From an uncultured Bacteroidales bacterium (lineage in GTDB: Bacteria; Bacteroidota; Bacteroidia; Bacteroidales; F082), in contig ONFO01000009.1 in the NCBI GenBank assembly GCA_900317155.1, forward strand, positions 62,001 through 126,000: DNA of 64,000 nucleotides, given 5' to 3'. The notes beneath the pieces were generated by a model, which was not told where the DNA came from, searched no databases, and saw nothing but the letters and a program-made list of their open reading frames with translations. This document shows, one piece after another, positions 40,186 through 48,976 of this stretch. How positions within the stretch are numbered: the stretch's first letter is position 1; every line of letters starts with the position of its first letter. The position numbers and the translations under genes are program-made.

Positions 40186-41217
40186 ATGAAAAGTAGATTT
40201 CTTTTGTTTTGCTTGCTTCTTGCTGGGTTTTTCTCTTCCTGCTCGACCGACATCGACCTTTATGCCGAATATAAACAGATGCCAGTCATTTATGGACTGC
40301 TTGATGCCAATGCCGACACCAATTTCATCAAAATCACCCGTGCTTTCTATGTTCAGGGCGATGCGTATCAGGTGGCACTCAACCCCGATTCGAGCAACTA
40401 TCCTGGCAAATTGGACGTACGTCTCATCGAATTTTGCAACGGGGATTCTATTCGCGAAATCATCCTCGACACCATCACCGTCCACAATAAGAAACAAGGT
40501 GTTTTTTATGCGCCTTCTCAGAAGTTGTATTACACCACCGAGCCTTTGTGCATGAACAGTATTAAAGACAAATATAGGTATCGCCTTCGTGTTGTTTTGC
40601 CCGATCGGGTGTTGGTCGCCAATGCCGATATGGTGGGTAATACCGGCTTCGACATCCAGAGTCTGGCCGTGAATTTCTCGAAAGAGTATTTCGATGCGAT
40701 CCCAAGGCATTTTCTGTTCCATCCTGCTATCAATGGGGCTTTTTACGATGTTGTCCTCACTTTCACGTTCAAAGAGCAACGTACGCCCGACGGCGACTCC
40801 GTACCACGCACCATGCGCTGGCCTGTCGCCACTTACACAGAAAGCGAATTGCTGAACAATATGGACGGTGATGCTGTTATGTTTTTTTACAGGCCGGAGA
40901 CTTTTTATGCAAAACTCTCTGAATTCATCGGAGGCGATACCGCAGTTGTCGGCTTGAAGCGTTTCATCAGCGACTATCCTGTTGAGGTAATCATATATGC
41001 TGGAGGTGATAATCTGCGTCAATATGTTTACAACAACAACGATGCTAATGGCTTTACTGCAGGCGACAACGAGTTTTCACTTATCGATGGCGGTTATGGA
41101 GTGTTTTCTTCGCGTATGACGTTAAGACGTGCCGTAAAGTTAGGTGGAGAAACGGTACCTGAGCTGGTGGAAATGTCAAATTGGGGTTTCAAGTTTATTG
41201 GAGGAGGGGAAGAATGA
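40186..41217 (+). CDS. Lipoprotein, DUF4249-like
   Basis: Lipoprotein of 343 residues with lipobox F-S-S-C-S (about 16-20). After it comes I-D-L-Y-A-E-Y-K-Q-M-P-V-I-Y-G-L-L-D, then a beta-rich body with strand patterns such as I-K-I-T-R-A-F and V-R-L-I-E-F. This start resembles DUF4249-type Bacteroidota lipoproteins, which often accompany TonB receptors, but none is adjacent here. The assignment is uncertain. It ends 142 bases before recJ. Confidence 0.6.
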   Translation: MKSRFLLFCLLLAGFFSSCSTDIDLYAEYKQMPVIYGLLDANADTNFIKITRAFYVQGDAYQVALNPDSSNYPGKLDVRLIEFCNGDSIREIILDTITVHNKKQGVFYAPSQKLYYTTEPLCMNSIKDKYRYRLRVVLPDRVLVANADMVGNTGFDIQSLAVNFSKEYFDAIPRHFLFHPAINGAFYDVVLTFTFKEQRTPDGDSVPRTMRWPVATYTESELLNNMDGDAVMFFYRPETFYAKLSEFIGGDTAVVGLKRFISDYPVEVIIYAGGDNLRQYVYNNNDANGFTAGDNEFSLIDGGYGVFSSRMTLRRAVKLGGETVPELVEMSNWGFKFIGGGEE

Positions 41218-41359
41218 GCGAATTGTCACATTTTGGCGGTTGATGTCGTAAAATAATGCGCTGAATTTGAGCGAAATATAATTATACTGATTTTTATTTT
41301 CATTTTTCATCCGAAGGAATCGGAAAATATCTTATCTTTACCGATTCAAAATTACGTGG

Positions 41360-43138
41360 ATGGAAACGAAGTGGATTTTAAACCAACAAGTTGACAAACA
41401 ACAAGTTGCTGAGATTGTCAAGGTGCTCAATATTGATGAGAACCTTGCCACTTTGCTTGTCCAACGCGGAATTACCAACTATGAAGAGGCCAAAACTTTC
41501 TTCCGCCCTTCTCTTTCGCAACTTCACGATCCTTTCCTCATGAAGGACATGGATAAGGCTGTCGACCGCGTGTTGCAAGCCATCAACAATAATGAGAAAT
41601 TATTGGTTTATGGTGATTACGACGTGGATGGAACGACGGCTGTGGCAGTGGTGTATACCTATCTCAAGCCTTTCTTCAAGAAAAAGAAAATCGAGTTCTA
41701 CATCCCTGACCGCTACGAAGAGGGTTATGGCATTTCTTTCAAAGGCATTGATTATGCAGCTGAAAACGGCTTCAAGTTGGTCATTGCCTTAGACTGCGGT
41801 ATCAAGGCCAATGAACGTATCGACTATGCTAACGAACGTGGCGTCGACTTCATCATTTGCGACCATCACCGTGCCAGCGATGTCATCCCGAATGCCGTGG
41901 CCGTGCTTGACGCCAAACGCCCCGATTGTACCTATCCTTACGATGAATTGTCAGGCTGCGGCGTGGGTTTCAAATTGATTACAGCCCTTTCCATGAAGGG
42001 TTTGGGTACCATTGAACAGGTTTACCAACTCATCGACCTTTTGGCGGTGAGCATTGCTGCCGACATCGTGCCTATCACGGGCGAAAATCGTGTATTGGCT
42101 TATTTTGGCCTGAAGCAGCTCAATAAGAATCCCCGTCCGGGTATAGAAGCCATTCTGCAACATGCCAATATCTATCGTCGCGATGAAGACCAGATTGACG
42201 ATGAAGAGAATGTGTTGACCAGAGAGCTGACCATTAGTGACTTGGTTTTCCTTATCGGACCTCGCATCAACGCTGCAGGGCGTATCGCCAAGGCTTCTGA
42301 TTCAGTACGTCTGCTTATCGCCGATAAGAAGGAACATGCCGAGAAATTGGCTGCTTCCATCAACGACCTGAACGACGAGCGTCGTGAGTTCGACAACCGC
42401 ATCACAGAAGAAGCTTTAGGAATGATAGCCGATGATGCAGAACTCCGTGATGCCAAGAGCACCGTAATATTCAACGCAAAATGGCATCGTGGTGTTATCG
42501 GTATCGTGGCTTCCCGTCTCACGGATTATTATTATCGTCCCACTATCGTTTTGACTCGTGCCAACGGTCTCGTTACCGGATCGGCGCGTTCCATCAGGAG
42601 CTTCGATATCTATGACGCCATCGACCATTGTTCCGATTTGTTGGAGCATTTTGGGGGTCATAAATATGCGGCGGGTCTGTCGATGAAGCCAGAGAACCTT
42701 CCCGAGTTTCGTCGTCGATTTGAGGCATACGTCAGCGAACATCTTATAGATGAGGATTTTGTACCTGAGCTTGAGGTGGATTTGAAAATCAACTTCAGCG
42801 ACATCACAGCTAAGTTCATGCGCATTCTTAACCAGTTTGCACCTTTTGGTCCGGGCAATATGGCTCCCGTGTTTTGGACAGACAACGTCATCGATGCGGG
42901 CGGGTCGCGACCTGTGGGTGGCCATCGTCATCTGAAACTCACCGTATCGCAGGTGGGGGATGCCGAATTGGGCGTGGCACCTTTCTCGGGCATCGCTTTC
43001 CAGAAAGGCGACCTCTTCGACCGTATCCACGACGGCGAGCCTTTCAGCATTTGCTACCACTTGGAATACAACACCTGGCAAGGCAAAACCAACTTGCAGC
43101 TTAATGTGAAAGACATTAAGTTTGCTGAGGAGTTGTAA
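41360..43138 (+). CDS. recJ: Single-stranded-DNA-specific exonuclease RecJ
   Basis: 5'-3' single-strand exonuclease of DNA repair and recombination, 592 residues. The DHH-superfamily motifs are present in order: D-Y-D-V-D-G-T-T-A (about 83-91), A-L-D-C-G (about 145-149), C-D-H-H-R-A-S-D (about 167-174) and R-I-N-A-A-G-R-I (about 305-312). The DHHA1 motif G-G-H-K-Y-A-A-G (about 432-439) and the C-terminal OB domain follow. A TATCTTTA box lies close upstream. The 3' flank holds the first of two 53-bp repeats that bracket the following cassette. Confidence 0.96.
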   Translation: METKWILNQQVDKQQVAEIVKVLNIDENLATLLVQRGITNYEEAKTFFRPSLSQLHDPFLMKDMDKAVDRVLQAINNNEKLLVYGDYDVDGTTAVAVVYTYLKPFFKKKKIEFYIPDRYEEGYGISFKGIDYAAENGFKLVIALDCGIKANERIDYANERGVDFIICDHHRASDVIPNAVAVLDAKRPDCTYPYDELSGCGVGFKLITALSMKGLGTIEQVYQLIDLLAVSIAADIVPITGENRVLAYFGLKQLNKNPRPGIEAILQHANIYRRDEDQIDDEENVLTRELTISDLVFLIGPRINAAGRIAKASDSVRLLIADKKEHAEKLAASINDLNDERREFDNRITEEALGMIADDAELRDAKSTVIFNAKWHRGVIGIVASRLTDYYYRPTIVLTRANGLVTGSARSIRSFDIYDAIDHCSDLLEHFGGHKYAAGLSMKPENLPEFRRRFEAYVSEHLIDEDFVPELEVDLKINFSDITAKFMRILNQFAPFGPGNMAPVFWTDNVIDAGGSRPVGGHRHLKLTVSQVGDAELGVAPFSGIAFQKGDLFDRIHDGEPFSICYHLEYNTWQGKTNLQLNVKDIKFAEEL

Positions 43139-43170
43139 TTTAAAAATCAAAGTTTTACGGTTCTTCCAAT

Positions 43171-43223
43171 GTTCCAGCGGATTTGCAATCCGCTGGCTGT
43201 GAGTATAAGGATTTGCAATCCGA
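43171..43223 (+). repeat. Left flanking 53-bp repeat of the 43-49 kb cassette
   Basis: GTTCCAGCGGATTTGCAATC... through ...AAGGATTTGCAATCCGA. It matches 48977-49029 at 51 of 53 positions by eye, in the same orientation. A further inverted unit GGATTGCAAATCC lies at 43269-43282. Confidence 0.9.
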
Positions 43224-43375
43224 TAACTTTAAGTTTATTAAATATTTACATTGTAGTTTATAATTGTACGGATTGCAAATCCAACTAAACTAAGAATCAT
43301 CACAACAGACAGATTTTACCTATGCAGAAAACCTGCAAGGTTAGACCGTTATTTTGTAGAAAAATTTCAACCACC

Positions 43376-43471
43376 ATGAAAATTCTGTTTATTATCGGCG
43401 TGTTATTTTATGTATTATCCGAGTGTGGAAATTCTCTCTTTGGCAAGGGAGGCAAAAGTGGCAAATTCTAA
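43376..43471 (+). CDS. Possible small membrane peptide
   Basis: An open frame of 31 codons: M-K-I-L-F-I-I-G-V-L-F-Y-V-L-S-E-C, then a Gly/Lys-rich tail (G-K-G-G-K-S-G-K-F). A hydrophobic helix with a basic tail is a plausible small membrane peptide, and the frame can be extended upstream to 43322. It lies inside the putative cassette, 60 bases before the WYL gene. No family recognised; it could be chance. Confidence 0.35.
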   Translation: MKILFIIGVLFYVLSECGNSLFGKGGKSGKF

Positions 43472-43501
43472 TCAATGTAGTGTTAAAAGACAAAATATCC
43501 G

Positions 43502-43509
43502 TATTTTTG
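43502..43509 (+). promoter_or_regulatory. -7 promoter element for the WYL-led cassette
   Basis: TATTTTTG, 22 bases before the ATG at 43532. It is the only clear promoter in the cassette. Confidence 0.6.
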
Positions 43510-43531
43510 TCACCAACAAAGACACATTGAA

Positions 43532-44554
43532 ATGCCAGTAGATCGACAAGTCTTGATTCGTTATAGAGTGTTGAACCGCTGTTTCAGGAACGTGCATCGT
43601 GAGTATGATATTGCGGCGTTGCTTGATGCGGTTAACCGCGAATTGGAAAAGCATGATTGCCAGCCCATAAGCGAAAGAACGCTTCGGGCCGACATTCAAC
43701 GCTTGCAAGAGCCACCTTATAATATTGAACTTGACGAGTCCTTGAAAAGCGGCAAACGCCGACTCTACAGGTATTCCGACATTTCGTTTTCTTTGCCGAT
43801 GGTGACGCTTGACAATGAGGAAAAAGAAATGCTAAAGAAAACAATCGGAATGTTGTCACAGTACGACGACATTCCACAATATCAATGGATGCTGACTCTT
43901 CTCTCACAAATTGAGAACGGTAATGGCTGGGATGGCGACAAACGATTTGTCGAGTTTCAAAACAATGCTGACTTGGTGGGTATCGGGCATTTTCAAGCCT
44001 TATTGGGTGCCATCATCAATAAGCAGCCACTGAGCATTTCGTACAAGCCATTCGGCAAGCCCGAACGGAGCATGAACATACATCCATATTACCTTAAGCA
44101 ATACAACGACAGGTGGTTTCTCGTGGCACAAACGGAAGGTTTCGACGACCTTTCAGTATTGGCCATTGACAGGATTGATTCCATAAAAACGCTGCACATT
44201 CCATTCATTGAATCCAATGTGGATATGGAAGACTATTTCGTGGATTCGGTTGGTGTAACCGTGTTTCTCGACCGTCACATTGAGGAAGTCAGGCTGCGTG
44301 TTAATGCAAAACGGTATCCTTACTTGGCCACAAAGCCCATTCATTGGTCGCAGACCGAACTGAAAGATGAGACAACCGAGGAATACAAGGTGGTAAGGTT
44401 AAAAGTACGAATTAACAATGAATTGGAAAGTGCAATTCTCAGTTTCGGCGACGATGTTGAAGTGCTTGCACCTGAAAGCCTTCGGCTAAAAATTGGCGAG
44501 AAAATTGAAAGATTAGTGAGAAAATACAAGTATGAAGAAAAGTTGCAGAGTTAG
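43532..44554 (+). CDS. WYL-domain transcriptional regulator
   Basis: Cytoplasmic regulator of 340 residues. The N-terminal HTH region (about 5-75) has Y-D-I-A-A-L-L-D-A-V-N...I-S-E-R-T-L-R-A-D-I-Q-R-L. A WYL domain (about 145-225) carries P-L-S-I-S-Y-K-P-F-G, H-P-Y-Y-L-K-Q-Y-N-D-R-W-F-L and L-A-I-D-R-I-D-S-I. A WCX C-terminal region (about 235-335) follows. WYL domains bind nucleic acids or nucleotides, and WYL regulators often control defence loci. It is first in a co-directional run with the kinase gene (59 bases on) and probably controls it. Confidence 0.92.
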   Translation: MPVDRQVLIRYRVLNRCFRNVHREYDIAALLDAVNRELEKHDCQPISERTLRADIQRLQEPPYNIELDESLKSGKRRLYRYSDISFSLPMVTLDNEEKEMLKKTIGMLSQYDDIPQYQWMLTLLSQIENGNGWDGDKRFVEFQNNADLVGIGHFQALLGAIINKQPLSISYKPFGKPERSMNIHPYYLKQYNDRWFLVAQTEGFDDLSVLAIDRIDSIKTLHIPFIESNVDMEDYFVDSVGVTVFLDRHIEEVRLRVNAKRYPYLATKPIHWSQTELKDETTEEYKVVRLKVRINNELESAILSFGDDVEVLAPESLRLKIGEKIERLVRKYKYEEKLQS

Positions 44555-44613
44555 GCGATAGTTTTGCGGCATAAAAATAAGCATTCAGTACTAACCTAAA
44601 AAATCGTTTCGTT

Positions 44614-46959
44614 ATGGCAGAGAACAGTTTGCAGAACCAGAAGAATGAAGTTTCGTTTGTTTTGAGCGAGAAGGCCAAGGCTATCATTGAGAAATTTGAA
44701 AAACAGATAGAGAACCGTTCTGAAAACGATAAAAATGAGTTGAGGATTGATTTGCTGATGCTGTTGCTGAGGCGGCTTCATCCAGAAGTGCTTTCCGCTG
44801 ATGCCAAAGGGCTTTTTGCTGAGATCTATTGCCTAAACAATAAAACTACAGATAAGAATACTGGTTTTTTGATGCATTGTTTTTCGGAGAATGAATTGAA
44901 TAATCTTAGCAATGATTTCAATTCCATTTGGAGCTATTATTGTTCAATGTTTTCTATTGAAGGAATACCCACTATCGATGATTATCAAGAATTATTATTA
45001 TGTGAAAGTTTAATGCCTGATGGAAAACGGAGACTCGTTGTAACTTTTTCTTTCTTTACCTTAATTAAAAAATTAAAAGAATTAGATATTGATTTAGAGG
45101 TGCTTAAGAGTCAAATAAAGGAAAACCAAATTCAATTCAAAGCACTTGAAACTGTGTTGGCTGAATTGGAAATACGCTTGAACACTTTATCTTTAGGGCT
45201 ATTGTTTGATAGAATCGTTATTCCTCGTCTCCAAACGATTTCTAATTCAGACTTTAATTCTTTTGTGGAATTCATTGAAGATTTTGTTAAGGATGAGGGG
45301 AGTATGTTCTTTTTAGGTAGTCCAACCGAAATAAACAAGTTAGATTACCAGCAATTCCATAAGTGGGCAGTTGACAACAAGTTCCTTCATGGTGTGATAG
45401 AAATGGATGATTTACCTTCTTATGATGCTAACAGACAGATTCTGGTGTTAAGTAAACAACCAACAGATTCGATTTTCTTTGCCTGGATCGATGGTCCGAT
45501 GGATGGAGAAGGGCCAAGCATAGAAGAAATTGCAAGAGTCTTATCAGAAAAAAATCCTGACTATTACAAGGAAGTTTCGTTGGAAGATTTTAAAGCCCAC
45601 AACGGCAACTATTATACATTTGCCAAACGCCAATTTGTGCCTTCAATAATTGCAAATGAAGGCGAAACCGTTGTGAGATTGGGTGATTTGGTAGACTTGT
45701 ATGAATCGGAAGTAGAGGAAGATATTTCTTGTTACTTTTTGAACAGACCTTATTATTTCATAAATGATTATTATGGTAACATAGAGGCTGTAGAAATGCC
45801 TCAGGCTCGAAGGGTTCCAAATGACAAATTCTTTTTGTTTAGGTGGGATGAGTTCGCTTATGAGTTTTCCTGTGCATATCAAAGTGTAGATTATGATGGT
45901 CTGCTCATTGATGGTGATTCTTCTACTGGCGTTGGGTATCCTTATGATAATTATACTCATGACCCGATTATTTGCACTTACCCCAATTCAATTGTTTTTA
46001 AATTAAAGGAAGCCCCTGTTGAACCAATTGACCCGTATTATTTGGCGAAGTTGTTGTATTCATCAAGAGAAGTCTATGCCCAACTGGAATGCTATAAACT
46101 TCCATTTAGTGACTGCATTTTGGAAAAAGACGATTTTTTGTCTATTTTGGTTGCAATACCGACAATGGAAGAGCAACAGCGCATTCTCAATATGGACAGA
46201 CAAAAAGCCCTTGCCGACTCAAAAGAAGAAATCAAGAAGAATTTCGAATCATACAGGCATGATATTCGAATGAAGAAACACGCTTTGGCGCAAAGGCTTA
46301 CCGTAATGAATAATTGGTGGAAAACCTTACTTATGGCACGGAAAGATGGTAATGGCATAATTGATGATGAAGCGGTAGTCGGACGGTTGCATCCTGTCGC
46401 AGTTAAGAATATCTATACACAAATCGGCCACGAAATGAACATGTTGTTCAAACAAGTGAACTCGTTTAACATGGACGATACGATGAAGGTGGATGTTTTT
46501 GATGCCAAGGATTTCATTCAGCAGTATGTGAACCATCACGACCCAATGTTTGAGTACCAATGTGAATTGCCCGAAAAAGCGGCCAATATTCGTTTTCCCA
46601 AAGAAGCATTTCGAATCATTTTGGATAATATTTCTTCCAATGCTTGTTCTCATGGTTTCAAGGGGAGAGAGAAGGAGAAAAACATTATTCGGATATTAGC
46701 GGAAATAAAAGGCCAGGATTTAATCATTCGTATAGACAATAACGGCAGACCTATGCCCGTTGGAATGACAGCCGAAAAAGTTTTCACTTACGGTGATACT
46801 ACAGAGGAAGGGTCTGACGAGCATGGCGGTTTGGGAGGCTACCTGATTAAAGACATGATGACAAAATTTGGTGGTGAGGTAGAATTGGAATTGAACGCAG
46901 AAGCCGATTTCCCCGTGGCTTATAAATTGGTTTTCAGAGATGTGAACATTTACAAATGA
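44614..46959 (+). CDS. Hybrid protein: degenerate type I methylase/specificity-like region fused to a histidine kinase
   Basis: Protein of 781 residues with no signal peptide or membrane helix, hence a soluble kinase. Residues about 1-200 are helical and resemble no family I know. Residues about 233-340 resemble the end of an HsdM-type N6-adenine methylase (S-P-T-E-I-N-K-L-D...K-W-A-V-D-N-K-F-L-H-G-V-I-E-M; I-L-V-L-S-K), but the N-P-P-F/Y catalytic motif is missing. Residues about 350-530 look like a specificity half: V-R-L-G-D-L-V-D-L-Y and a closing L-V-A-I-P-T-M-E-E-Q-Q-R-I-L. The kinase part has a likely phospho-His H549 (Y-R-H-D-I-R-M-K-K-H), N-box N672/N676, D708 in I-D-N-N-G-R, and G-G-L-G-G at 738. 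The N-terminal half is visibly AT-rich. Confidence 0.75.
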   Translation: MAENSLQNQKNEVSFVLSEKAKAIIEKFEKQIENRSENDKNELRIDLLMLLLRRLHPEVLSADAKGLFAEIYCLNNKTTDKNTGFLMHCFSENELNNLSNDFNSIWSYYCSMFSIEGIPTIDDYQELLLCESLMPDGKRRLVVTFSFFTLIKKLKELDIDLEVLKSQIKENQIQFKALETVLAELEIRLNTLSLGLLFDRIVIPRLQTISNSDFNSFVEFIEDFVKDEGSMFFLGSPTEINKLDYQQFHKWAVDNKFLHGVIEMDDLPSYDANRQILVLSKQPTDSIFFAWIDGPMDGEGPSIEEIARVLSEKNPDYYKEVSLEDFKAHNGNYYTFAKRQFVPSIIANEGETVVRLGDLVDLYESEVEEDISCYFLNRPYYFINDYYGNIEAVEMPQARRVPNDKFFLFRWDEFAYEFSCAYQSVDYDGLLIDGDSSTGVGYPYDNYTHDPIICTYPNSIVFKLKEAPVEPIDPYYLAKLLYSSREVYAQLECYKLPFSDCILEKDDFLSILVAIPTMEEQQRILNMDRQKALADSKEEIKKNFESYRHDIRMKKHALAQRLTVMNNWWKTLLMARKDGNGIIDDEAVVGRLHPVAVKNIYTQIGHEMNMLFKQVNSFNMDDTMKVDVFDAKDFIQQYVNHHDPMFEYQCELPEKAANIRFPKEAFRIILDNISSNACSHGFKGREKEKNIIRILAEIKGQDLIIRIDNNGRPMPVGMTAEKVFTYGDTTEEGSDEHGGLGGYLIKDMMTKFGGEVELELNAEADFPVAYKLVFRDVNIYK

Positions 46960-46966
46960 CAAAAAC

Positions 46967-48271
46967 ATGAGCGAGAAGGTATTTTACAAAGTCCTTTTGG
47001 TTGACGACAATAAGACTTTGGGAACATCACTTCAGCCTTTAGCTGAGCAGTATTGTTTGGACTTGCAACAATGCGAATGTTGGGAAGATGCCAAGCAGGT
47101 ACTCTCCAACAAGAACGATTTTCTTGAATGGGATGCCATTATACTTGATGCAAGATGTGTGGACAGAAAAGGAAGTCCAGCAGACTTGCATTTTCTCCAA
47201 ATTGCGCTTACTGATTTTAATGGGCTTTGTGAACGCTTTAACTCAGAGATTCCTTGGTATGTTTTAACCGCTGGAGGCAAAGAGGACTTTAATTTCGTTA
47301 TGGAAGGTATAAAACGCATTCCACGAGACGAAAAGGGTTTGGGCAAGATGCTCTATTTCAAAGACAAGCCTCGTGATGAAAATGGCAAAGACGATGTTGA
47401 TTATTTATTTGAAAACATACAGAGAGCAGCACCACTTAGAACAAGAAATAAAATCAAGCATCAATATTCCACTTTGTTTGAGGTAATGAAATCCTGTCAA
47501 TTTGAGTCTGAAAGCGAGGATATTATGATAAGTGTTCTTTCCGCCCTGCATTTCCCTGAAGAAAACAAAGGCTTTGACCCTGTTCTGTATTATAACAGAC
47601 TCAGGCAAATGGTAGAATATCTTTTCAGGGCAGCGAATAAAATTGGGTTGCTTCCAGATTATTTCATTGAAGGAGGAAAGGTTAACCTTCAAGGTTCAAG
47701 TCTATATTTGGCCGGTGAAGCTTTCACTCCAAGCAAAGATTCAACAATACTTACAATCCGTTACGGTGAAAAAGGCGAGAGCGTTTTCCATAAAAACATA
47801 GCAAGTATTGTCAAAAACGTTCTAAGCGTTACTAGTCATCATTCTCACACGATAGAAATTGACAAAGAAGATGAAGAAGAATTATCGGCTTATTACTTAG
47901 AAACTTGCTCTCCTTACCTGTTGTTTGGCTATGCTCTCCAACTATGCGAGGTCATTATTTGGTTCGGCAATTATGCCAAGAGCCATAATGACAGGGAAGC
48001 CAATTTGGCGAAATGCAAAGTGGTGAAAAAAGAAACTGAATCCATATTGGAACAAAAGCCAGTAATTGAAAAATATGAGGGCAAGACTTTCCTGTTGGAA
48101 CAAGACGAAAAAGGAAATCTTCATTGTGGATATTGTTTGGTGTCATATAAACAAAACCAAGACAAAATTGGCAACATGGTCTTGTTGAAGGAAGTAGAAG
48201 AGAATAAGAACAGCGGTGAATTGAAAAAAAAGTATCCTTATTTTGCCTCAAAAGTTGAACAGGTTGAATAA
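46967..48271 (+). CDS. Response-regulator-like protein with unrecognised C-terminal domain
   Basis: Protein of 434 residues, seven bases after the kinase gene. Residues about 5-145 are a receiver domain: V-L-L-V-D-D-N (acidic pair D13-D14), probable phospho-acceptor D61 in A-I-I-L-D-A-R, T101 in V-L-T-A-G-G, and K134-P135 in F-K-D-K-P. The domain is larger than usual, with an insertion after D61. Residues about 150-434 have no HTH or known output motif. They are mostly helical, with a long middle segment and a C-terminal strand region (about 365-410, with H-C-G-Y-C-L-V-S-Y). Cognate partner of the upstream kinase. The output is not DNA binding of a familiar type. Confidence 0.8.
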   Translation: MSEKVFYKVLLVDDNKTLGTSLQPLAEQYCLDLQQCECWEDAKQVLSNKNDFLEWDAIILDARCVDRKGSPADLHFLQIALTDFNGLCERFNSEIPWYVLTAGGKEDFNFVMEGIKRIPRDEKGLGKMLYFKDKPRDENGKDDVDYLFENIQRAAPLRTRNKIKHQYSTLFEVMKSCQFESESEDIMISVLSALHFPEENKGFDPVLYYNRLRQMVEYLFRAANKIGLLPDYFIEGGKVNLQGSSLYLAGEAFTPSKDSTILTIRYGEKGESVFHKNIASIVKNVLSVTSHHSHTIEIDKEDEEELSAYYLETCSPYLLFGYALQLCEVIIWFGNYAKSHNDREANLAKCKVVKKETESILEQKPVIEKYEGKTFLLEQDEKGNLHCGYCLVSYKQNQDKIGNMVLLKEVEENKNSGELKKKYPYFASKVEQVE

Positions 48272-48309
48272 GTATGGTTTTGTTTTGTATGTTTTAAACA
48301 TTCATCACC

Positions 48310-48951
48310 ATGAACAAGTTAGAAGAACTCTACAGCGCCTTGAACTCTTTGAAGAAGTTCAATTTACCCATTGAAGACAAGTTATTGAAAGCCGTTGATG
48401 AATTAGAGGAAGAGATTATCAAAACAGAAGTTTTGCCTTCTATCACCAAAGACATAGAGCCTCGTTTAAGACAAATCAAAAGAAAGTTGGTGTTAGTGGT
48501 TGATTACGACCCAGATGATGTTTTGAGCGTAAAGCTGTCCCGTAAAGTCAATATTTCCAAACTCATTGAAGGCAAGAACATTAATGAGAACTCTATTGAA
48601 GTTTCCTCTCAAAAAGAGATTCACCGAAATCTTTCCGACAGATCCGAGTCCAAAGGTTTAGTTGTTACATATCAAGACGGAACCAAGGTCTGTGAACGGA
48701 CGGCAATTGACACTTTTATTAAAGTACTCAGACATATTGGATTAAGCCAGATTAAAAATATCGGCATTATGCATAGTGGGTATAATTTGGTGGATACAAG
48801 AAAACATCCAGAAACAACAAAAGCAAAATGGCAGCATAAAGTGGATGGTTATTATGTCTTTTGTGTTCTTTCTAATAGGCAAAAAGTGGCCGACCTAAGA
48901 AAGATTTCCGACTATTTCAATCTTGGAATGGATGTAAGGTTTGTCGAATAA
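48310..48951 (+). CDS. Small protein closing the cassette, with a conserved C-terminal domain
   Basis: Protein of 213 residues, 38 bases after the receiver gene. The N-terminal 60 residues are a helical, Leu/Glu-rich coiled-coil candidate. The middle (about 60-110) has K-L-V-L-V-V-D-Y-D-P-D-D. The C-terminal part (about 115-213) has L-V-V-T-Y-Q-D-G-T-K-V-C-E, T-A-I-D-T-F-I-K-V-L-R-H-I-G-L, G-I-M-H-S-G and G-Y-Y-V-F-C-V-L-S-N. From memory this last pattern recurs beside restriction genes in Bacteroidota, but I cannot name it. Probably a fourth component of the system. Confidence 0.7.
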   Translation: MNKLEELYSALNSLKKFNLPIEDKLLKAVDELEEEIIKTEVLPSITKDIEPRLRQIKRKLVLVVDYDPDDVLSVKLSRKVNISKLIEGKNINENSIEVSSQKEIHRNLSDRSESKGLVVTYQDGTKVCERTAIDTFIKVLRHIGLSQIKNIGIMHSGYNLVDTRKHPETTKAKWQHKVDGYYVFCVLSNRQKVADLRKISDYFNLGMDVRFVE

Positions 48952-48976
48952 GTTTTACTTGGTTTTTAATTCTTCG

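Noticed and set aside
44614-46959. A working type I restriction-modification gene.
   Set aside because: No N-P-P-F/Y motif, no SAM-binding loop and no HsdR gene nearby; the C-terminal third is a histidine kinase.
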